A DNA stretch of 64,000 nt from Phaeobacter sp. 22II1-1F12B. Lineage in GTDB: Bacteria > Pseudomonadota > Alphaproteobacteria > Rhodobacterales > Rhodobacteraceae. The first letter of the stretch is position 1. Each line of letters begins with the position of its first letter. The notes below the pieces were generated by a model. The model saw only the letters and a list, made by a program, of their open reading frames with translations, had not been told where the DNA came from and searched no databases. Position numbers and translations under genes: made by a program. Location of the stretch: positions 124,001 to 188,000 of the forward strand of contig NZ_AQQP01000004.1 of assembly GCF_002210165.1 (NCBI RefSeq). Direction: 5' to 3'. This document shows, in pieces, positions 1 through 8,352 of this stretch.

Positions 1-224
1 AAGTGGACGGGAATGTCATCAAGGCTCGCGCGGCGCGTCTGCGCGACGCAGGGGCCAGGCAGGTTCAGCGCCATCTCGCGGCTCAGGTTGGTCAGAACCA
101 TCGAGTGCTGATGGAGAACCCGCATATGGGGCGCACCGAACAGTTCACCGAGGTCCGCTTTGACAGCGCTCAGATCGAAGGCGCGCTTGTTCAAACTACG
201 ATCACCGGACATGTCTCGGGCCAT
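1..224 (-). CDS. Unidentified protein, N-terminal part only (runs off the left edge)
   Basis: An open frame begins at an ATG at 224-222 on the minus strand and continues past the first base of the window, so only about 74 residues are visible. The protein starts MARDMSGDRSLNKRAFDL. It has no signal peptide or membrane segment and shows no motif I recognise. A second in-frame ATG at 212 could be the true start, because neither candidate has a clear Shine-Dalgarno sequence. It lies downstream of petABC on the same strand, separated from it by a strong terminator, so it is probably transcribed on its own. The reading frame is inferred from its openness and its codon use resembling the neighbours. 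Confidence 0.5.
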   Translation of the reverse strand, partial: MARDMSGDRSLNKRAFDLSAVKADLGELFGAPHMRVLHQHSMVLTNLSREMALNLPGPCVAQTRRASLDDIPVH

Positions 225-424
225 CTGACGGCCTAAGACGAAGCGCCTCTTGCAAGGGTTTTAATAGCCGAATAGTCCGTCGTCGGCTTTATGGTGAGCG
301 GAAGGCCAAGCGGGTGAGCAGCTAAGTCGCTTCCAGACTGAGCAGCGAATTTACGGCTTCTTAATTGGGTCGCTTCCAAATTCCAGCCGCTTCAGATGCC
401 GCCAACTTTTGGCTGGCCAAAGAA

Positions 425-454
425 AAAACCCGCCAGCTTTCGCCGGCGGGTTTT
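425..454 (-). terminator. Rho-independent terminator of petABC
   Basis: A perfect 10-bp inverted repeat (AAAACCCGCC at 425-434 and GGCGGGTTTT at 445-454) encloses a 10-nt loop. Read on the minus strand the stem ends in a run of T. It lies about 20 nt beyond the petC stop codon. Confidence 0.9.
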
Positions 455-474
455 CTCAATTCATCTCAAAGCGA

Positions 475-1350
475 TCAGTCGTGCTTTTTCTTGCCCTTGT
501 GAGGCGCCCAGATCCGCTTGTTCGTGAGGTAGAGCAGAACAGTCAGAACGGTCAGGAACAGCACACCGGCAAAGCCTGCCTGCTTGCGTGCCATCATCTT
601 GGGTTCGGCAGTCCACATCAGGAAGGCGGCGACGTCCTGAACTTCATGGTGAAGCTCGTTCGAGTGGCCATCGGCAAACTCGATATCTTCGCCATAAAGC
701 GGCTGCGCCATGCCGATCCAGCTGCCCGGAACCGTTGCGTGACCATGTTCGTCACGGCAGCTGTCGGGAATGCCGCCAGCCGTAAAGACCGTGTTGTAGT
801 GGCCGGGGAAATCTTCGGGTGCACAAGCCGGTGCTTCTTCGTATCCGTCCAGCAGCGATGCGATGTATTCCGCGCCGCCCATGCCCTTGAAGAACTGGTT
901 GATGCCCAGCCCGTAAGGACCGTGGAAACCGGCCCGCGCCTTGGCCATCAGGCTGAGGTCAGGCGCGCTCTGCGAGTTGTTGACCGGGAAATGGTCCGCC
1001 GGGATGAGCGGGCGGTATTCTTCGGTCTCGCTGTCAAAGAGTTGCGGGTTCGAGATTTCGTCCAGCACGATGAACTGGTCCGCATAGGCGCGCACCTGAT
1101 CTTCGGGAATGCCGGGGCCACCTTCGTCCGAGAGGGTACGGATCGGCACGTAGCGCAGACCGTGGCAGGCAGCACAGACTTCGGTGTAGATCTGAAGACC
1201 GCGCTGCAGCTGGTTCTGGTCGTAGGCACCAAAGGGACCCTCGAAGGAAAAGTCGAAATCCTCCACATGGGCTTCTCCACCGGCGGCCAAAGCCGCCGCC
1301 GGAGTCAGGGCCAGCGCAAGGATGCTGCTGATTGCAAGTTTCTTGAACAT
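475..1350 (-). CDS. petC: Cytochrome c1, cytochrome bc1 complex
   Basis: This is the c-type haem subunit of the ubiquinol:cytochrome c oxidoreductase. It passes electrons from the Rieske protein to soluble cytochrome c on the periplasmic side. The 291-residue product has a Sec signal peptide (about residues 1-23), the haem-binding CAACH motif at 59-63, and a single C-terminal membrane anchor near residues 259-277 followed by a lysine-rich tail. I chose the ATG at 1350 because it has an AGGGA ribosome site just upstream and starts the signal peptide. An ATG seven codons earlier overlaps the petB stop as ATGA. It is the last gene of petABC. Confidence 0.95.
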   Translation of the reverse strand: MFKKLAISSILALALTPAAALAAGGEAHVEDFDFSFEGPFGAYDQNQLQRGLQIYTEVCAACHGLRYVPIRTLSDEGGPGIPEDQVRAYADQFIVLDEISNPQLFDSETEEYRPLIPADHFPVNNSQSAPDLSLMAKARAGFHGPYGLGINQFFKGMGGAEYIASLLDGYEEAPACAPEDFPGHYNTVFTAGGIPDSCRDEHGHATVPGSWIGMAQPLYGEDIEFADGHSNELHHEVQDVAAFLMWTAEPKMMARKQAGFAGVLFLTVLTVLLYLTNKRIWAPHKGKKKHD

Positions 1351-1367
1351 GTTTCCCTGTCCCTTTC

Positions 1368-2702
1368 TCATTCAGCCGGTGCAGCGGATTTGCTGTCGGC
1401 ATCGCCGTAATGCGCGGCAAAGTCTTCTTCGATCGTTGCCGGTCGCGGGTCGGGTTTCTCGATTACGCCAAGCAGCGGCAGGATCACGAGGAAATACGCG
1501 AACCAGTAAGCGGCCCCGATCAGCGAGAAGGTCGCATAGGGTTCTTCCGCAGGCATTGCCCCCAGCCACATCAGCACGATGAAGTCGACGCAGAGCAGCG
1601 CGAACCACCATTTGAACATCGGGCGGTAACGACCCGAACGGACCGAGGATGTGTCGAGCCACGGCGCAAGTGCCATAACAGCAATCGCACCAAACATCGC
1701 CAGAACACCAAAGAACTTGGCGTCGATGATGCCACCGGTCAGGAAGGACGCGATCTGCACGACCCATACTTCGGAGGTGAAGGCACGCAGGATCGCGTAG
1801 AACGGCAGGAAGTACCATTCAGGCACGATGTGCGCAGGCGTCGAAAGTGGGTTGGCTTCGATGTAGTTGTCGGGGTGGCCCAGGTAGTTCGGCATAAAGC
1901 CGACGATGGCCCAGAAGATCACCATGACGAAACCCAGCGCGAACAGGTCCTTGATCACGAAATAGGGCCAGAAGGGCAGGGTGTCTTTCTCGGCTTCGGC
2001 CTTGGAGCCGCGGCGCACTTCGACACCGGTCGGGTTGTTGTTGCCCGTGGTGTGGAAGGCCCAGATGTGCACGATCACGAGACCGGCAATCACGAAGGGC
2101 AGAAGGTAGTGGAGCGAGAAAAAGCGGTTCAGCGTGGCGTTGTCGACGGCAGGCCCGCCCAGCAGCCATGTCTGCAGCGATTCACCCACAAAGGGGATCG
2201 CGCCGAACAGGCCGGTAATCACGGTTGCACCCCAGAAGGACATCTGACCCCAGGGCAGAACGTAGCCCATGAAACCGGTGCCCATCATAAGGACGAAGAT
2301 CAGGATACCGATGATCCAGGTGATCTCGCGCGGTTCCTTGTAGGAACCGTAGTACAGACCACGGAAGATGTGGGCGTAGACCGCGACAAAGAACAGCGAC
2401 GCGCCGTTCATGTGCAGGTAACGCAGCATAAAGCCGCCGTTCACGTCACGCATGATGTGTTCGACGCTGGCAAAGGCCATGTCCACGTGCGGCGTGTAAT
2501 GCATCACGAGCACGATGCCGGTGATGATCTGCAGCGCCAGACAGAAGGTGAGGACGATACCCCAGATCCACATCCAGTTCAGGTTCTTGGGCGTGGGGAT
2601 CATGATGGTGTCGTAAAGGATGCCGACAACAGGCAGGCGGCGGTGAAGCCACTTTTCAGCGCCAGTCGAAGGTTCGTAATGATCGTGCGGAATTCCGGCC
2701 AT
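1368..2702 (-). CDS. petB: Cytochrome b, cytochrome bc1 complex
   Basis: This is the membrane subunit holding both b haems and the quinol oxidation and quinone reduction sites. The 444-residue protein carries the four haem-ligating histidines at 97, 111, 198 and 212, exactly the Rhodobacter numbering, and the Qo-site PEWY motif at 294-297. About eight transmembrane helices are visible. The ATG at 2702 has a strong GGGGAGGA ribosome site; the longer open frame upstream is an extension into the end of petA. The gene sits 14 nt after petA and overlaps the region before petC, so the three are co-transcribed. Confidence 0.96.
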   Translation of the reverse strand: MAGIPHDHYEPSTGAEKWLHRRLPVVGILYDTIMIPTPKNLNWMWIWGIVLTFCLALQIITGIVLVMHYTPHVDMAFASVEHIMRDVNGGFMLRYLHMNGASLFFVAVYAHIFRGLYYGSYKEPREITWIIGILIFVLMMGTGFMGYVLPWGQMSFWGATVITGLFGAIPFVGESLQTWLLGGPAVDNATLNRFFSLHYLLPFVIAGLVIVHIWAFHTTGNNNPTGVEVRRGSKAEAEKDTLPFWPYFVIKDLFALGFVMVIFWAIVGFMPNYLGHPDNYIEANPLSTPAHIVPEWYFLPFYAILRAFTSEVWVVQIASFLTGGIIDAKFFGVLAMFGAIAVMALAPWLDTSSVRSGRYRPMFKWWFALLCVDFIVLMWLGAMPAEEPYATFSLIGAAYWFAYFLVILPLLGVIEKPDPRPATIEEDFAAHYGDADSKSAAPAE

Positions 2703-2716
2703 GTTCAGTCCTCCCC

Positions 2717-3280
2717 TTATCCCAGTCTGATGGTTGTTTCGTCGGTGAATTCGACAACCGGAATCGGCAGATTGCGCGGCGCGGGCCCTTTGCGGATGCG
2801 GCCGGCAGTGTCGTAGTGCGACCCGTGGCAGGGGCAGAACCAGCCGCCAAAGTCGCCAGCGCCATCGCCAAGCGGAACGCAGCCAAGGTGGGTGCAGACA
2901 CCCATCATCACCAGCCATTCGCCGGTTTCGTCCAGCGCCCGGTTTTCGTCGGTTGCCGGTGCTTCACCCGAGATGTTGGCGTTTTCGGCGTTCGGGTCGG
3001 GCAGCGCGCTCACGTCGACTTCGCGGGCGGCCTCGATCTCGGCCTCGGTCCGGCGACGGATGAACACGGGTTTACCAAGAAACTTGACGGTGATCTGGGT
3101 GCCAGTCTCAACGCCGCTCAGATCGACATAGATCGATGAAAGGGCCTGAACGTCGGCAGAAGGGTTCATCTGATTGACCAGTGGCCAGATCGCGGCGCCT
3201 GCAGTTACGGCACCGGCGCCAGCCGTGACGTAATACAGGAAATCTCTCCGGGTGCCTTCGTGATCGTCTGCGTGGGACAC
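2717..3280 (-). CDS. petA: Rieske iron-sulfur protein of the bc1 complex
   Basis: This is the 2Fe-2S subunit that takes the first electron from ubiquinol. The 187-residue protein has an N-terminal Tat-like RRDF motif (11-14) before a single membrane anchor. The cluster boxes are CTHLGC at 129-134 and CPCHGSH at 149-155, so the ligands fall at C129, H131, C149 and H152 as in Rhodobacter. The start is read as GTG at 3280, since it gives the family N-terminus ([14 protein letters not shown]) and has a GGAG site 9 nt upstream; an ATG at 3352 would add 24 residues of non-homologous sequence. It is the first gene of petABC. A 210-nt gap to the next gene upstream holds the promoter. Confidence 0.95.
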   Translation of the reverse strand: MSHADDHEGTRRDFLYYVTAGAGAVTAGAAIWPLVNQMNPSADVQALSSIYVDLSGVETGTQITVKFLGKPVFIRRRTEAEIEAAREVDVSALPDPNAENANISGEAPATDENRALDETGEWLVMMGVCTHLGCVPLGDGAGDFGGWFCPCHGSHYDTAGRIRKGPAPRNLPIPVVEFTDETTIRLG

Positions 3281-3490
3281 GAGGTTTTCTCCAATTCCAG
3301 CGCCCGCTGGGGGCAAACATGCGTGTGGACCGCACGGAATACGGCCCCTCATCTGGCGTGTCTAGCGAGGTCAAAAAGGTTCGTCCAGCGGTCAAAGCCG
3401 CGCAGGACGTCGCATGGGGTTGCAAAACCGCAAAAAAACACAGGTTGGCCTTGCTTCACGCGCCCGTGCATTAACCTCGTTGCTCTGCGT

Positions 3491-4102
3491 TCAGCCCTCT
3501 GGCGGCCGTGTGGCGGCGACACTTGGCCGCGATTCGACGTTTTCGACCCATTTCGCCAGCGCATCGTTTCCCTTGCGCCAGTTGCGGGCATCGTGACGGA
3601 AATCGACATAGCCCAATGCGCAGGCGACGGCGATATGGCCGATGCCGAACGGCCCGGCAAGGTGGCTCATCCAGCGTCCGTTCAGCGCGGCACAGGCGCG
3701 CTCGATCTTGCCCCACTGGCCTTCGACCCATTCATCCCAGCGCTTCTCCTCGGGGCGCAGACGGCCTTCGTAGGTCATGGCCAGCGCCGCGTCGAGAATC
3801 CCGTCTGCCATCGCTTCCAGAGTCATCGCGTCCCAGCGTCCGTTACCCTCCGGATATAAACCGCCATTTGCTCGATCATCGAGATAGGCGCAGATCACGC
3901 GGCTGTCGAAAAGCGCAGGCCCATCGGGACGTTCCAGCGCGGGGACCTTGGTCAGTGGTGTCTTCCCCAGCAACTCGCTCGCCGGCGCGATCGGCGTGGT
4001 TGCCACAGTTTCCAGCGTCACATCATCAAGCTGGCCGGTTTCGTGCAGTACGATCATGACCTTGCGGACGTAGGGCGAGGTCGGGCTGTAAAAGAGTTTC
4101 AC
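3491..4102 (-). CDS. Glutathione S-transferase family protein
   Basis: This 203-residue protein has the N-terminal thioredoxin-like fold of glutathione S-transferases. It opens MKLFYSPTSPYVRKV, where the active-site serine/cysteine region normally lies, and it keeps a KVPAL segment containing the cis-proline that contacts glutathione. The C-terminal half reads as the all-helical GST domain. The length is normal for the family. It lies on the minus strand upstream of petABC and 59 nt downstream of the PaiB-like gene. Substrate cannot be told from sequence: many such bacterial proteins have no known physiological role. Confidence 0.85.
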   Translation of the reverse strand: MKLFYSPTSPYVRKVMIVLHETGQLDDVTLETVATTPIAPASELLGKTPLTKVPALERPDGPALFDSRVICAYLDDRANGGLYPEGNGRWDAMTLEAMADGILDAALAMTYEGRLRPEEKRWDEWVEGQWGKIERACAALNGRWMSHLAGPFGIGHIAVACALGYVDFRHDARNWRKGNDALAKWVENVESRPSVAATRPPEG

Positions 4103-4161
4103 GTAACGGCTCCCGTTTCTGACGTGTTCGGCGTCACCCTATGCAAGGCGCAACAGCCTGT

Positions 4162-4776
4162 CTATGCAGAGCGCATGAGCGCGGCCAGCAGGCGATGATC
4201 CGCGCCGAAACCGTAGCTGTCCACATGATCGGCCGCGTGCTCGCGGGCCAGATCCGTCTTGTTCTGGCTCAGCTTCCAAGTGCCATCGACGGATTCGATC
4301 TGCAGCCGGCAGGGAACGATCGACCGCATCAGCTTGTCGAGCAGATCCGCTGGCATCTTGTCTGTCTTCCAGGGCGTTTTGGGCAAAAGCCGTTCTTCGA
4401 ACAGGGCAGATTGCCGGTCGAGCATGTCGCGCATTTCTTCGGAAGAAAGGGCGGATAGCGAACCGCGCAGATGCACGGCGATGTAATTCCACGTCGGCAC
4501 TTGATCGTCGATGCCGTACCAGTCCGGCGAGATATAGCTATCGGGACCGCTGATCGCCATCACCGCCTCAAGCGGAGATTTCAAGGCGCGCGCGATCGGA
4601 TTGGAGCGTACCAGATGCAGATCGAGGCTCTTCCCATTGTCTGCAAGCAGAAAGGGCACATGGCTGACCAGCGGAGCATCGGCACCATTCACGCTCAGCA
4701 CGCCAAAGGCGCGTTCACGCGCGAAGGCGAGGTTTCGGGTCGAGTCTGCGGTGTGGAAGACCGGATTTGGGTGCAT
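4162..4776 (-). CDS. PaiB-family FMN-binding protein
   Basis: The 204-residue product matches the PaiB family (FMN-binding split-barrel proteins named after a Bacillus negative regulator of sporulation and protease genes). Family hallmarks visible are the opening MHPNPVFHT, a central segment with HVPFLL, and a WNYIAVHLRG stretch. It lacks any DNA-binding helix-turn-helix, so a role as an FMN-dependent enzyme is as likely as regulation. It is divergent from the FMN-riboswitch-controlled ribH gene, which hints at a flavin connection, but that is inference from position. Confidence 0.82.
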   Translation of the reverse strand: MHPNPVFHTADSTRNLAFARERAFGVLSVNGADAPLVSHVPFLLADNGKSLDLHLVRSNPIARALKSPLEAVMAISGPDSYISPDWYGIDDQVPTWNYIAVHLRGSLSALSSEEMRDMLDRQSALFEERLLPKTPWKTDKMPADLLDKLMRSIVPCRLQIESVDGTWKLSQNKTDLAREHAADHVDSYGFGADHRLLAALMRSA

Positions 4777-4844
4777 TGGAAACCTTCGTCAGTAGTTCTT
4801 GCAGTCTTGCGCTTTGTCTTCTGCCTTGGCAATGATTGCTCTGT

Positions 4845-4983
4845 TCTCAGGGCGGGGTGCAATTCCCCACCGGCGGTATGCGGTGTCAAATCCGCGAGCC
4901 CGCGAGCGCACCGGAATATTCCGGTGGTCAGCAGACCCGGTGCGAGGCCGGGGCCGACGGTTATAGTCCGGATGAAAGAGGAC
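4845..4983 (+). ncRNA. FMN riboswitch (RFN element)
   Basis: The conserved RFN core is present in order: TCAGGGCGGGGTGCAATTCC, CCACCGGCGGT, a variable stem, GTCAGCAGACCCGGTG, then GCCGACGGTTATAGTCCGG and GATGAAAGAG. It lies about 75 nt before the ribH start codon on the same strand. FMN binding is expected to reduce expression of ribH, either by transcription termination or by blocking translation; I did not see a clear U-tract terminator, which favours translational control. Confidence 0.95.
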
Positions 4984-5058
4984 GTGCAGCGTACCGCCTT
5001 TGCGGTATGCCTGCCCGTGATCGCCTTGGGTGACGTGTCGAACCTACAGGAGATGATC

Positions 5059-5493
5059 ATGACACACACCCGTTTCGCTTTCGTCAAAGCCAATTGGCAC
5101 ACCGATATCGTCGACCGCGCGCTCGACGGATTTCTGGAGCTAGTTCCCGCCGCGCAGGTCGATGTCCATGACGTTCCCGGTGCATTTGAGATGCCGCTGG
5201 TCGCCCGAGACCTTGCGCTATCGGGTCGCTATGGCGCGGTCGCTTGCGCCGCATTCGTTGTCGACGGGGGGATTTACCGGCATGATTTCGTGGCCCAGGC
5301 CGTCGTCGATGGACTGATGCGGGCCGGTCTGGACAGTGGCGTGCCGGTTCTCTCGGTGTCGTTGACACCTCACCATTATCAAGAGACCGACCACCACAAC
5401 GCGATCTACCGCGAGCATTTCGTGGAAAAAGGCCGAGAAGCGGCGCGGGCGGCGCTGGCCATATGCAAGACCCGTCTCGAACTGGCAGCGTGA
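5059..5493 (+). CDS. ribH: 6,7-dimethyl-8-ribityllumazine synthase, RibH2 type
   Basis: This enzyme condenses 5-amino-6-ribitylaminouracil with a dihydroxybutanone phosphate to make the riboflavin precursor lumazine. The 144-residue protein shows the substrate-binding segments PGAFEMPL and a VVDGGIYRHDFV stretch. It ends with a TPHHYQETDHHNAIYREHF region typical of the RibH2 subclass seen in Brucella and rhizobia. I chose the ATG at 5059, six nt after an AGGAG site; another in-frame ATG at 5053 overlaps that site. It stands alone behind the FMN riboswitch, so the cell likely has other rib genes elsewhere. Confidence 0.92.
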   Translation: MTHTRFAFVKANWHTDIVDRALDGFLELVPAAQVDVHDVPGAFEMPLVARDLALSGRYGAVACAAFVVDGGIYRHDFVAQAVVDGLMRAGLDSGVPVLSVSLTPHHYQETDHHNAIYREHFVEKGREAARAALAICKTRLELAA

Positions 5494-5498
5494 CCCAA

Positions 5499-5512
5499 GG
5501 GGGGGGGGGGGG
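5499..5512. repeat. 14-base G homopolymer
   Basis: An uninterrupted run of 14 G follows the ribH stop codon by 5 nt. It lies between ribH and the 3' end of fliI and is in no coding region. Confidence 0.9.
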
Positions 5513-5546
5513 TACTGGTAACGCTAACCGATTGTTACGATGAAGC

Positions 5547-5583
5547 GGCCGGGGGAAAGCTCATGAAGCTTTCTCCCCCGGCC
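5547..5583 (-). terminator. Strong hairpin over the 3' end of fliI
   Basis: The arms GGCCGGGGGAAAGCT (5547-5561) and AGCTTTCTCCCCCGGCC (5567-5583) pair over about 15 bp with a one- or two-base bulge and a 5-nt loop. The hairpin spans the fliI stop codon. No long T-run follows on either strand, so it may terminate weakly or protect mRNA ends between the convergent ribH and fliI genes. Confidence 0.55.
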
Positions 5584-6901
5584 CGAGCGCGCGTCGAATC
5601 AAAAGATCAAGCCGGTTGAAGCTGTCTCGGATCTCACCGCTTTCCTCCTTGGAAAAGTAAGCATCCAGTTCTGGCCAGACCTTCACGGCACTATCCAGCA
5701 CCGGATCCGCGCCCGCAGCGTAAAGCCCTGCCTTGATCATGACCTCGGACTGTTCATAGGCACCAAGCAGCTTGCGCGCATTGGCAATGATCTTGTTTTC
5801 CGCCTCGTTTGCCGCGTCCGGCAGGCTTCTCGAAACGGATTTTCCAACATTTATGGCAGGGAAACGTCCGCGCTCGGCAATATCGCGATCCAGCACGATA
5901 TGGCCGTCCAGAACGCCACGGAGAATATCGGCAATCGGTTCGTCCATGTCCGACCCGGCAACCAACACGCTGAAGATGGCCGTGATCGACCCCTGGTCGA
6001 CCGTGCCCGGCCCGGCGCGTTCGCATAGCGCTGTTATCAGCGGGTTTACCGACGGTGGAAACCCTCTGAGCGCGGGCGTTTCGCCAGAAGCGACCGCGAT
6101 TTCACGGTGTGCCTCGGCAAATCGCGTGATTGAATCGGCAAGCAACAGGACGTTCTTTCCCTTGTTCCGGAAATATTCGGCGACCGTCATTGCCGACCAC
6201 GCACAGCGGCGGCGGGTCAGTGCCGACTGATCCGAGGTTGCGGCGATCACGACCGCCCGGCGCATGCCTTCCTCGCCAAGTACACGTGCGACGAAATCGT
6301 TCACTTCGCGCCCCCGCTCGCCGATCAGGGCGACCACGACGACATCCGCCTGCATGTTTCGCGCAAGTTGGCCAAGCAGACGGGATTTGCCGACACCCGA
6401 TCCCGCGAACAGACCCAGTCGTTGCCCTTCCACGATGGGCAAGATGGTATTCAGCACGGCAATGCCGGTGTTCAGTCGACCGCCCAGTGGGCGTCGCGAT
6501 ACGGCGGGCGGCGGCGGGCTCATGATGTCGAGCGCCTTGGGACCTCGCAAAAGCGGATTACCGTCGATCGGGGCTCCGAAAGGATCGACGATCCGCCCGA
6601 TCCACCGCTCGCTCGGTGTGAAGTCGGCATGGGGCAAGGGCGCGACCCTGTCATTCACCGCAAGGCCATCTGGTGCCATGTCGGGCAAAATCCCGATGGA
6701 CTTACCGTCAATTTGAAGCACTTCCCCGATGAGGGGGACTCCCGACTTGCGGCGAAGCTCGATGCGATCGCCGATGCGAACCTCTTCAGAAAGACCCGAG
6801 GCATGCACCAAACCGCCAGAAATCGAGGTAACGCGCCCGATCGTGCGCCACAAAGACACCTGCGAAATGCTGTCGTACAAAGCCGTATACAGCTCGTCCA
6901 T
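5561..6901 (-). CDS. fliI: Flagellum-specific ATPase FliI
   Basis: FliI is the hexameric ATPase that powers the flagellar type III export gate from the cytoplasm. The 446-residue protein is homologous to F1-ATPase beta subunits. The Walker A loop GSGVGKS is at 167-173, with a GERGREV segment and the SITRFAEAHRE stretch typical of the family downstream. Length is normal. It is transcribed away from the flgB operon, and the two share an 86-nt promoter region that contains a TTAAGCC/GGCTTAA element. No fliH gene is adjacent. Confidence 0.95.
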   Translation of the reverse strand: MDELYTALYDSISQVSLWRTIGRVTSISGGLVHASGLSEEVRIGDRIELRRKSGVPLIGEVLQIDGKSIGILPDMAPDGLAVNDRVAPLPHADFTPSERWIGRIVDPFGAPIDGNPLLRGPKALDIMSPPPPAVSRRPLGGRLNTGIAVLNTILPIVEGQRLGLFAGSGVGKSRLLGQLARNMQADVVVVALIGERGREVNDFVARVLGEEGMRRAVVIAATSDQSALTRRRCAWSAMTVAEYFRNKGKNVLLLADSITRFAEAHREIAVASGETPALRGFPPSVNPLITALCERAGPGTVDQGSITAIFSVLVAGSDMDEPIADILRGVLDGHIVLDRDIAERGRFPAINVGKSVSRSLPDAANEAENKIIANARKLLGAYEQSEVMIKAGLYAAGADPVLDSAVKVWPELDAYFSKEESGEIRDSFNRLDLLIRRALGPGEKAS

Positions 6902-6949
6902 CGCTGAATTCCCTCAGTTTCCTGAAAACGGTTTCTAAAGGAATCGGGG

Positions 6950-6964
6950 TTAAGCCTTGATTGA
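6950..6964 (+). promoter_or_regulatory. Candidate CtrA-like site between fliI and flgB
   Basis: The sequence TTAA, then seven bases, then TTGA resembles the alphaproteobacterial CtrA box (TTAA-N7-TTAA) with one mismatch. It lies 24 nt before the flgB start. CtrA controls flagellar genes in many Rhodobacterales, but binding here is only inferred. Confidence 0.35.
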
Positions 6965-6987
6965 AATTGATCGAGGGAGAAGCCCCG

Positions 6988-7374
6988 ATGTTCTCTGGCT
7001 TGAATGTCTTTAAAACTGCTTTCGCGATGGCCGCCCATGCCGGGAAACGGCAGGCCGTGATCGCGCAGAACGTATCGAATGCGGATACGCCCGGTTACGT
7101 GGCCAAGGACGTGCCCGATTTCTCCAGCACCTACAAGTTGGAACAGGGCGACAGCATGCGCGCCACGCGTCCGGGGCATTTCGATGCTGACCGGCAGCCC
7201 GGCATGATCCGTGTCATCGAGGACCCGAATGCCATCGCCGAACCCAATGGCAATTCTGTTTCGGTCGAAATGGAGATGATGAAAGCCGTTGATGCAAAGC
7301 GCTCACATGACAGGGCGCTCGCGATTTACCGTTCCAGTCTCAGCATTCTTCGTACCAGCCTTGGAAGAGGGTGA
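6988..7374 (+). CDS. flgB: Flagellar proximal rod protein FlgB
   Basis: FlgB is one of the proximal rod subunits of the basal body. The 128-residue product has the N-terminal rod motif IAQNVSNADTPGY shared by rod and hook proteins, and ends with the long helix that packs in the rod. I use the ATG at 6988, which has a GAGGGAGAAG site upstream, instead of an upstream TTG. It is the first gene of a tightly packed nine-gene unit, flgB to fliL. Confidence 0.93.
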   Translation: MFSGLNVFKTAFAMAAHAGKRQAVIAQNVSNADTPGYVAKDVPDFSSTYKLEQGDSMRATRPGHFDADRQPGMIRVIEDPNAIAEPNGNSVSVEMEMMKAVDAKRSHDRALAIYRSSLSILRTSLGRG

Positions 7375-7382
7375 TCTAGATT

Positions 7383-7775
7383 ATGAGTGATTTTTCAGAT
7401 GCCATTGCCGTCTCATCTGCAGGTCTGCGCGCGCAGGCCACCCGATTAAGGCATGTTTCAGAGAATATTTCCAACGCCGACACACCGGGTTACCGGCGCA
7501 AGACAGTTCCTTTCGAAGTCGAGAGCGGGATGATCGGCGGCCCCGCACTGGTCTCTGTAGGGCGCGTTCAACTTGACCAGAGCGACCTGGAGAAAGTCTT
7601 TGATCCCTCGCACCCGCTGGCCGATGAAACCGGCCACTTTCAGGGGTCGAACGTCAACCTGATGATAGAAATCGCTGACGCGCGCGAAGCGCAGCGCAGC
7701 TACGAAGCCAACCTGAAAATGTTCGATCAGACCCGGCAGATGTCTTCCGGGCTGATGGACCTTCTGCGCAAATAA
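7383..7775 (+). CDS. flgC: Flagellar proximal rod protein FlgC
   Basis: FlgC is a proximal rod subunit located after FlgB in the rod. The 130-residue protein has the motif HVSENISNADTPGYRRKTV near the N-terminus and the C-terminal IADAREAQRSYEANLKMFD segment typical of FlgC. It starts 8 nt after flgB and is followed 12 nt later by fliE, so all three belong to one transcript. Confidence 0.94.
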   Translation: MSDFSDAIAVSSAGLRAQATRLRHVSENISNADTPGYRRKTVPFEVESGMIGGPALVSVGRVQLDQSDLEKVFDPSHPLADETGHFQGSNVNLMIEIADAREAQRSYEANLKMFDQTRQMSSGLMDLLRK

Positions 7776-7787
7776 AGGAGAACCAGA

Positions 7788-8078
7788 ATGGATATCCGCA
7801 GTTTATCTGCCGCTAAAAGCTATGCCTCGGCGCGACCTGCAACCGAACCGGGTGAGAGTGGGCCGGGCATGATGCAATCGCTTCAGGCGGTTGGACAGGA
7901 ATTTGCCGAGACGCTTCGCGCCGGGGAAAAAGCGGCCATGGGCAGCATGACCGGCAGCGTGGACCCTCACGCACTCGTGCAGGCGCTCGCACAGACGGAA
8001 CTGGCGGTTGAAACCGCGGTCACGGTTCGGAACAAGGTCGTCGAGGCCTATCAGGAAATTCTCCGGATGCCGGTGTAA
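7788..8078 (+). CDS. fliE: Flagellar hook-basal body protein FliE
   Basis: FliE joins the MS ring to the rod and is the first substrate exported through the flagellar gate. The 96-residue product has the usual short length. Its C-terminal signature (DPHALVQALAQTELAVETA, then RNKVVEAYQEILRMPV) is diagnostic. An AAAGGAG ribosome site precedes the ATG. It ends 1 nt before fliQ begins. Confidence 0.93.
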   Translation: MDIRSLSAAKSYASARPATEPGESGPGMMQSLQAVGQEFAETLRAGEKAAMGSMTGSVDPHALVQALAQTELAVETAVTVRNKVVEAYQEILRMPV

Positions 8079-8079
8079 C

Positions 8080-8352
8080 ATGCTGGACGATGGCGTTTTC
8101 TTTGACACACTCCGGCAGGGATTGTGGACGGCGGTCATCATCTCGACACCGATCCTTTCCGTTGCACTCGTGACCGGGTTGGCCATCGGCTTGTTCCAGG
8201 CCCTGACCTCCATCCAGGAAATGACCCTGACTTTTGTGCCAAAGCTGGCGGCGATCGTGATCGTTTTCTGGGTCACGATGGATTTCATGACGGAAACGCT
8301 TGTCGCCTTCTTTGAAGGACACGTCATACCGCTGATTGCAGGAGGTTCCTGA
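8080..8352 (+). CDS. fliQ: Flagellar export gate protein FliQ
   Basis: FliQ is a small integral membrane protein of the flagellar type III export gate. The 90-residue protein has two hydrophobic helices (about residues 17-40 and 54-74) joined by the conserved LFQALTSIQEMTLTFVPK loop. Its start codon lies 1 nt after the fliE stop, and its stop TGA overlaps the flgF ATG. fliP and fliR, its usual partners, are not next to it: fliR is 5 kb away on the other strand. Confidence 0.94.
   Translation: MLDDGVFFDTLRQGLWTAVIISTPILSVALVTGLAIGLFQALTSIQEMTLTFVPKLAAIVIVFWVTMDFMTETLVAFFEGHVIPLIAGGS

Noticed and set aside
4471-5493. A long frame joining the riboswitch region to ribH
   Set aside because: It would translate through the FMN riboswitch. 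The ribH start at 5059 has its own ribosome site.
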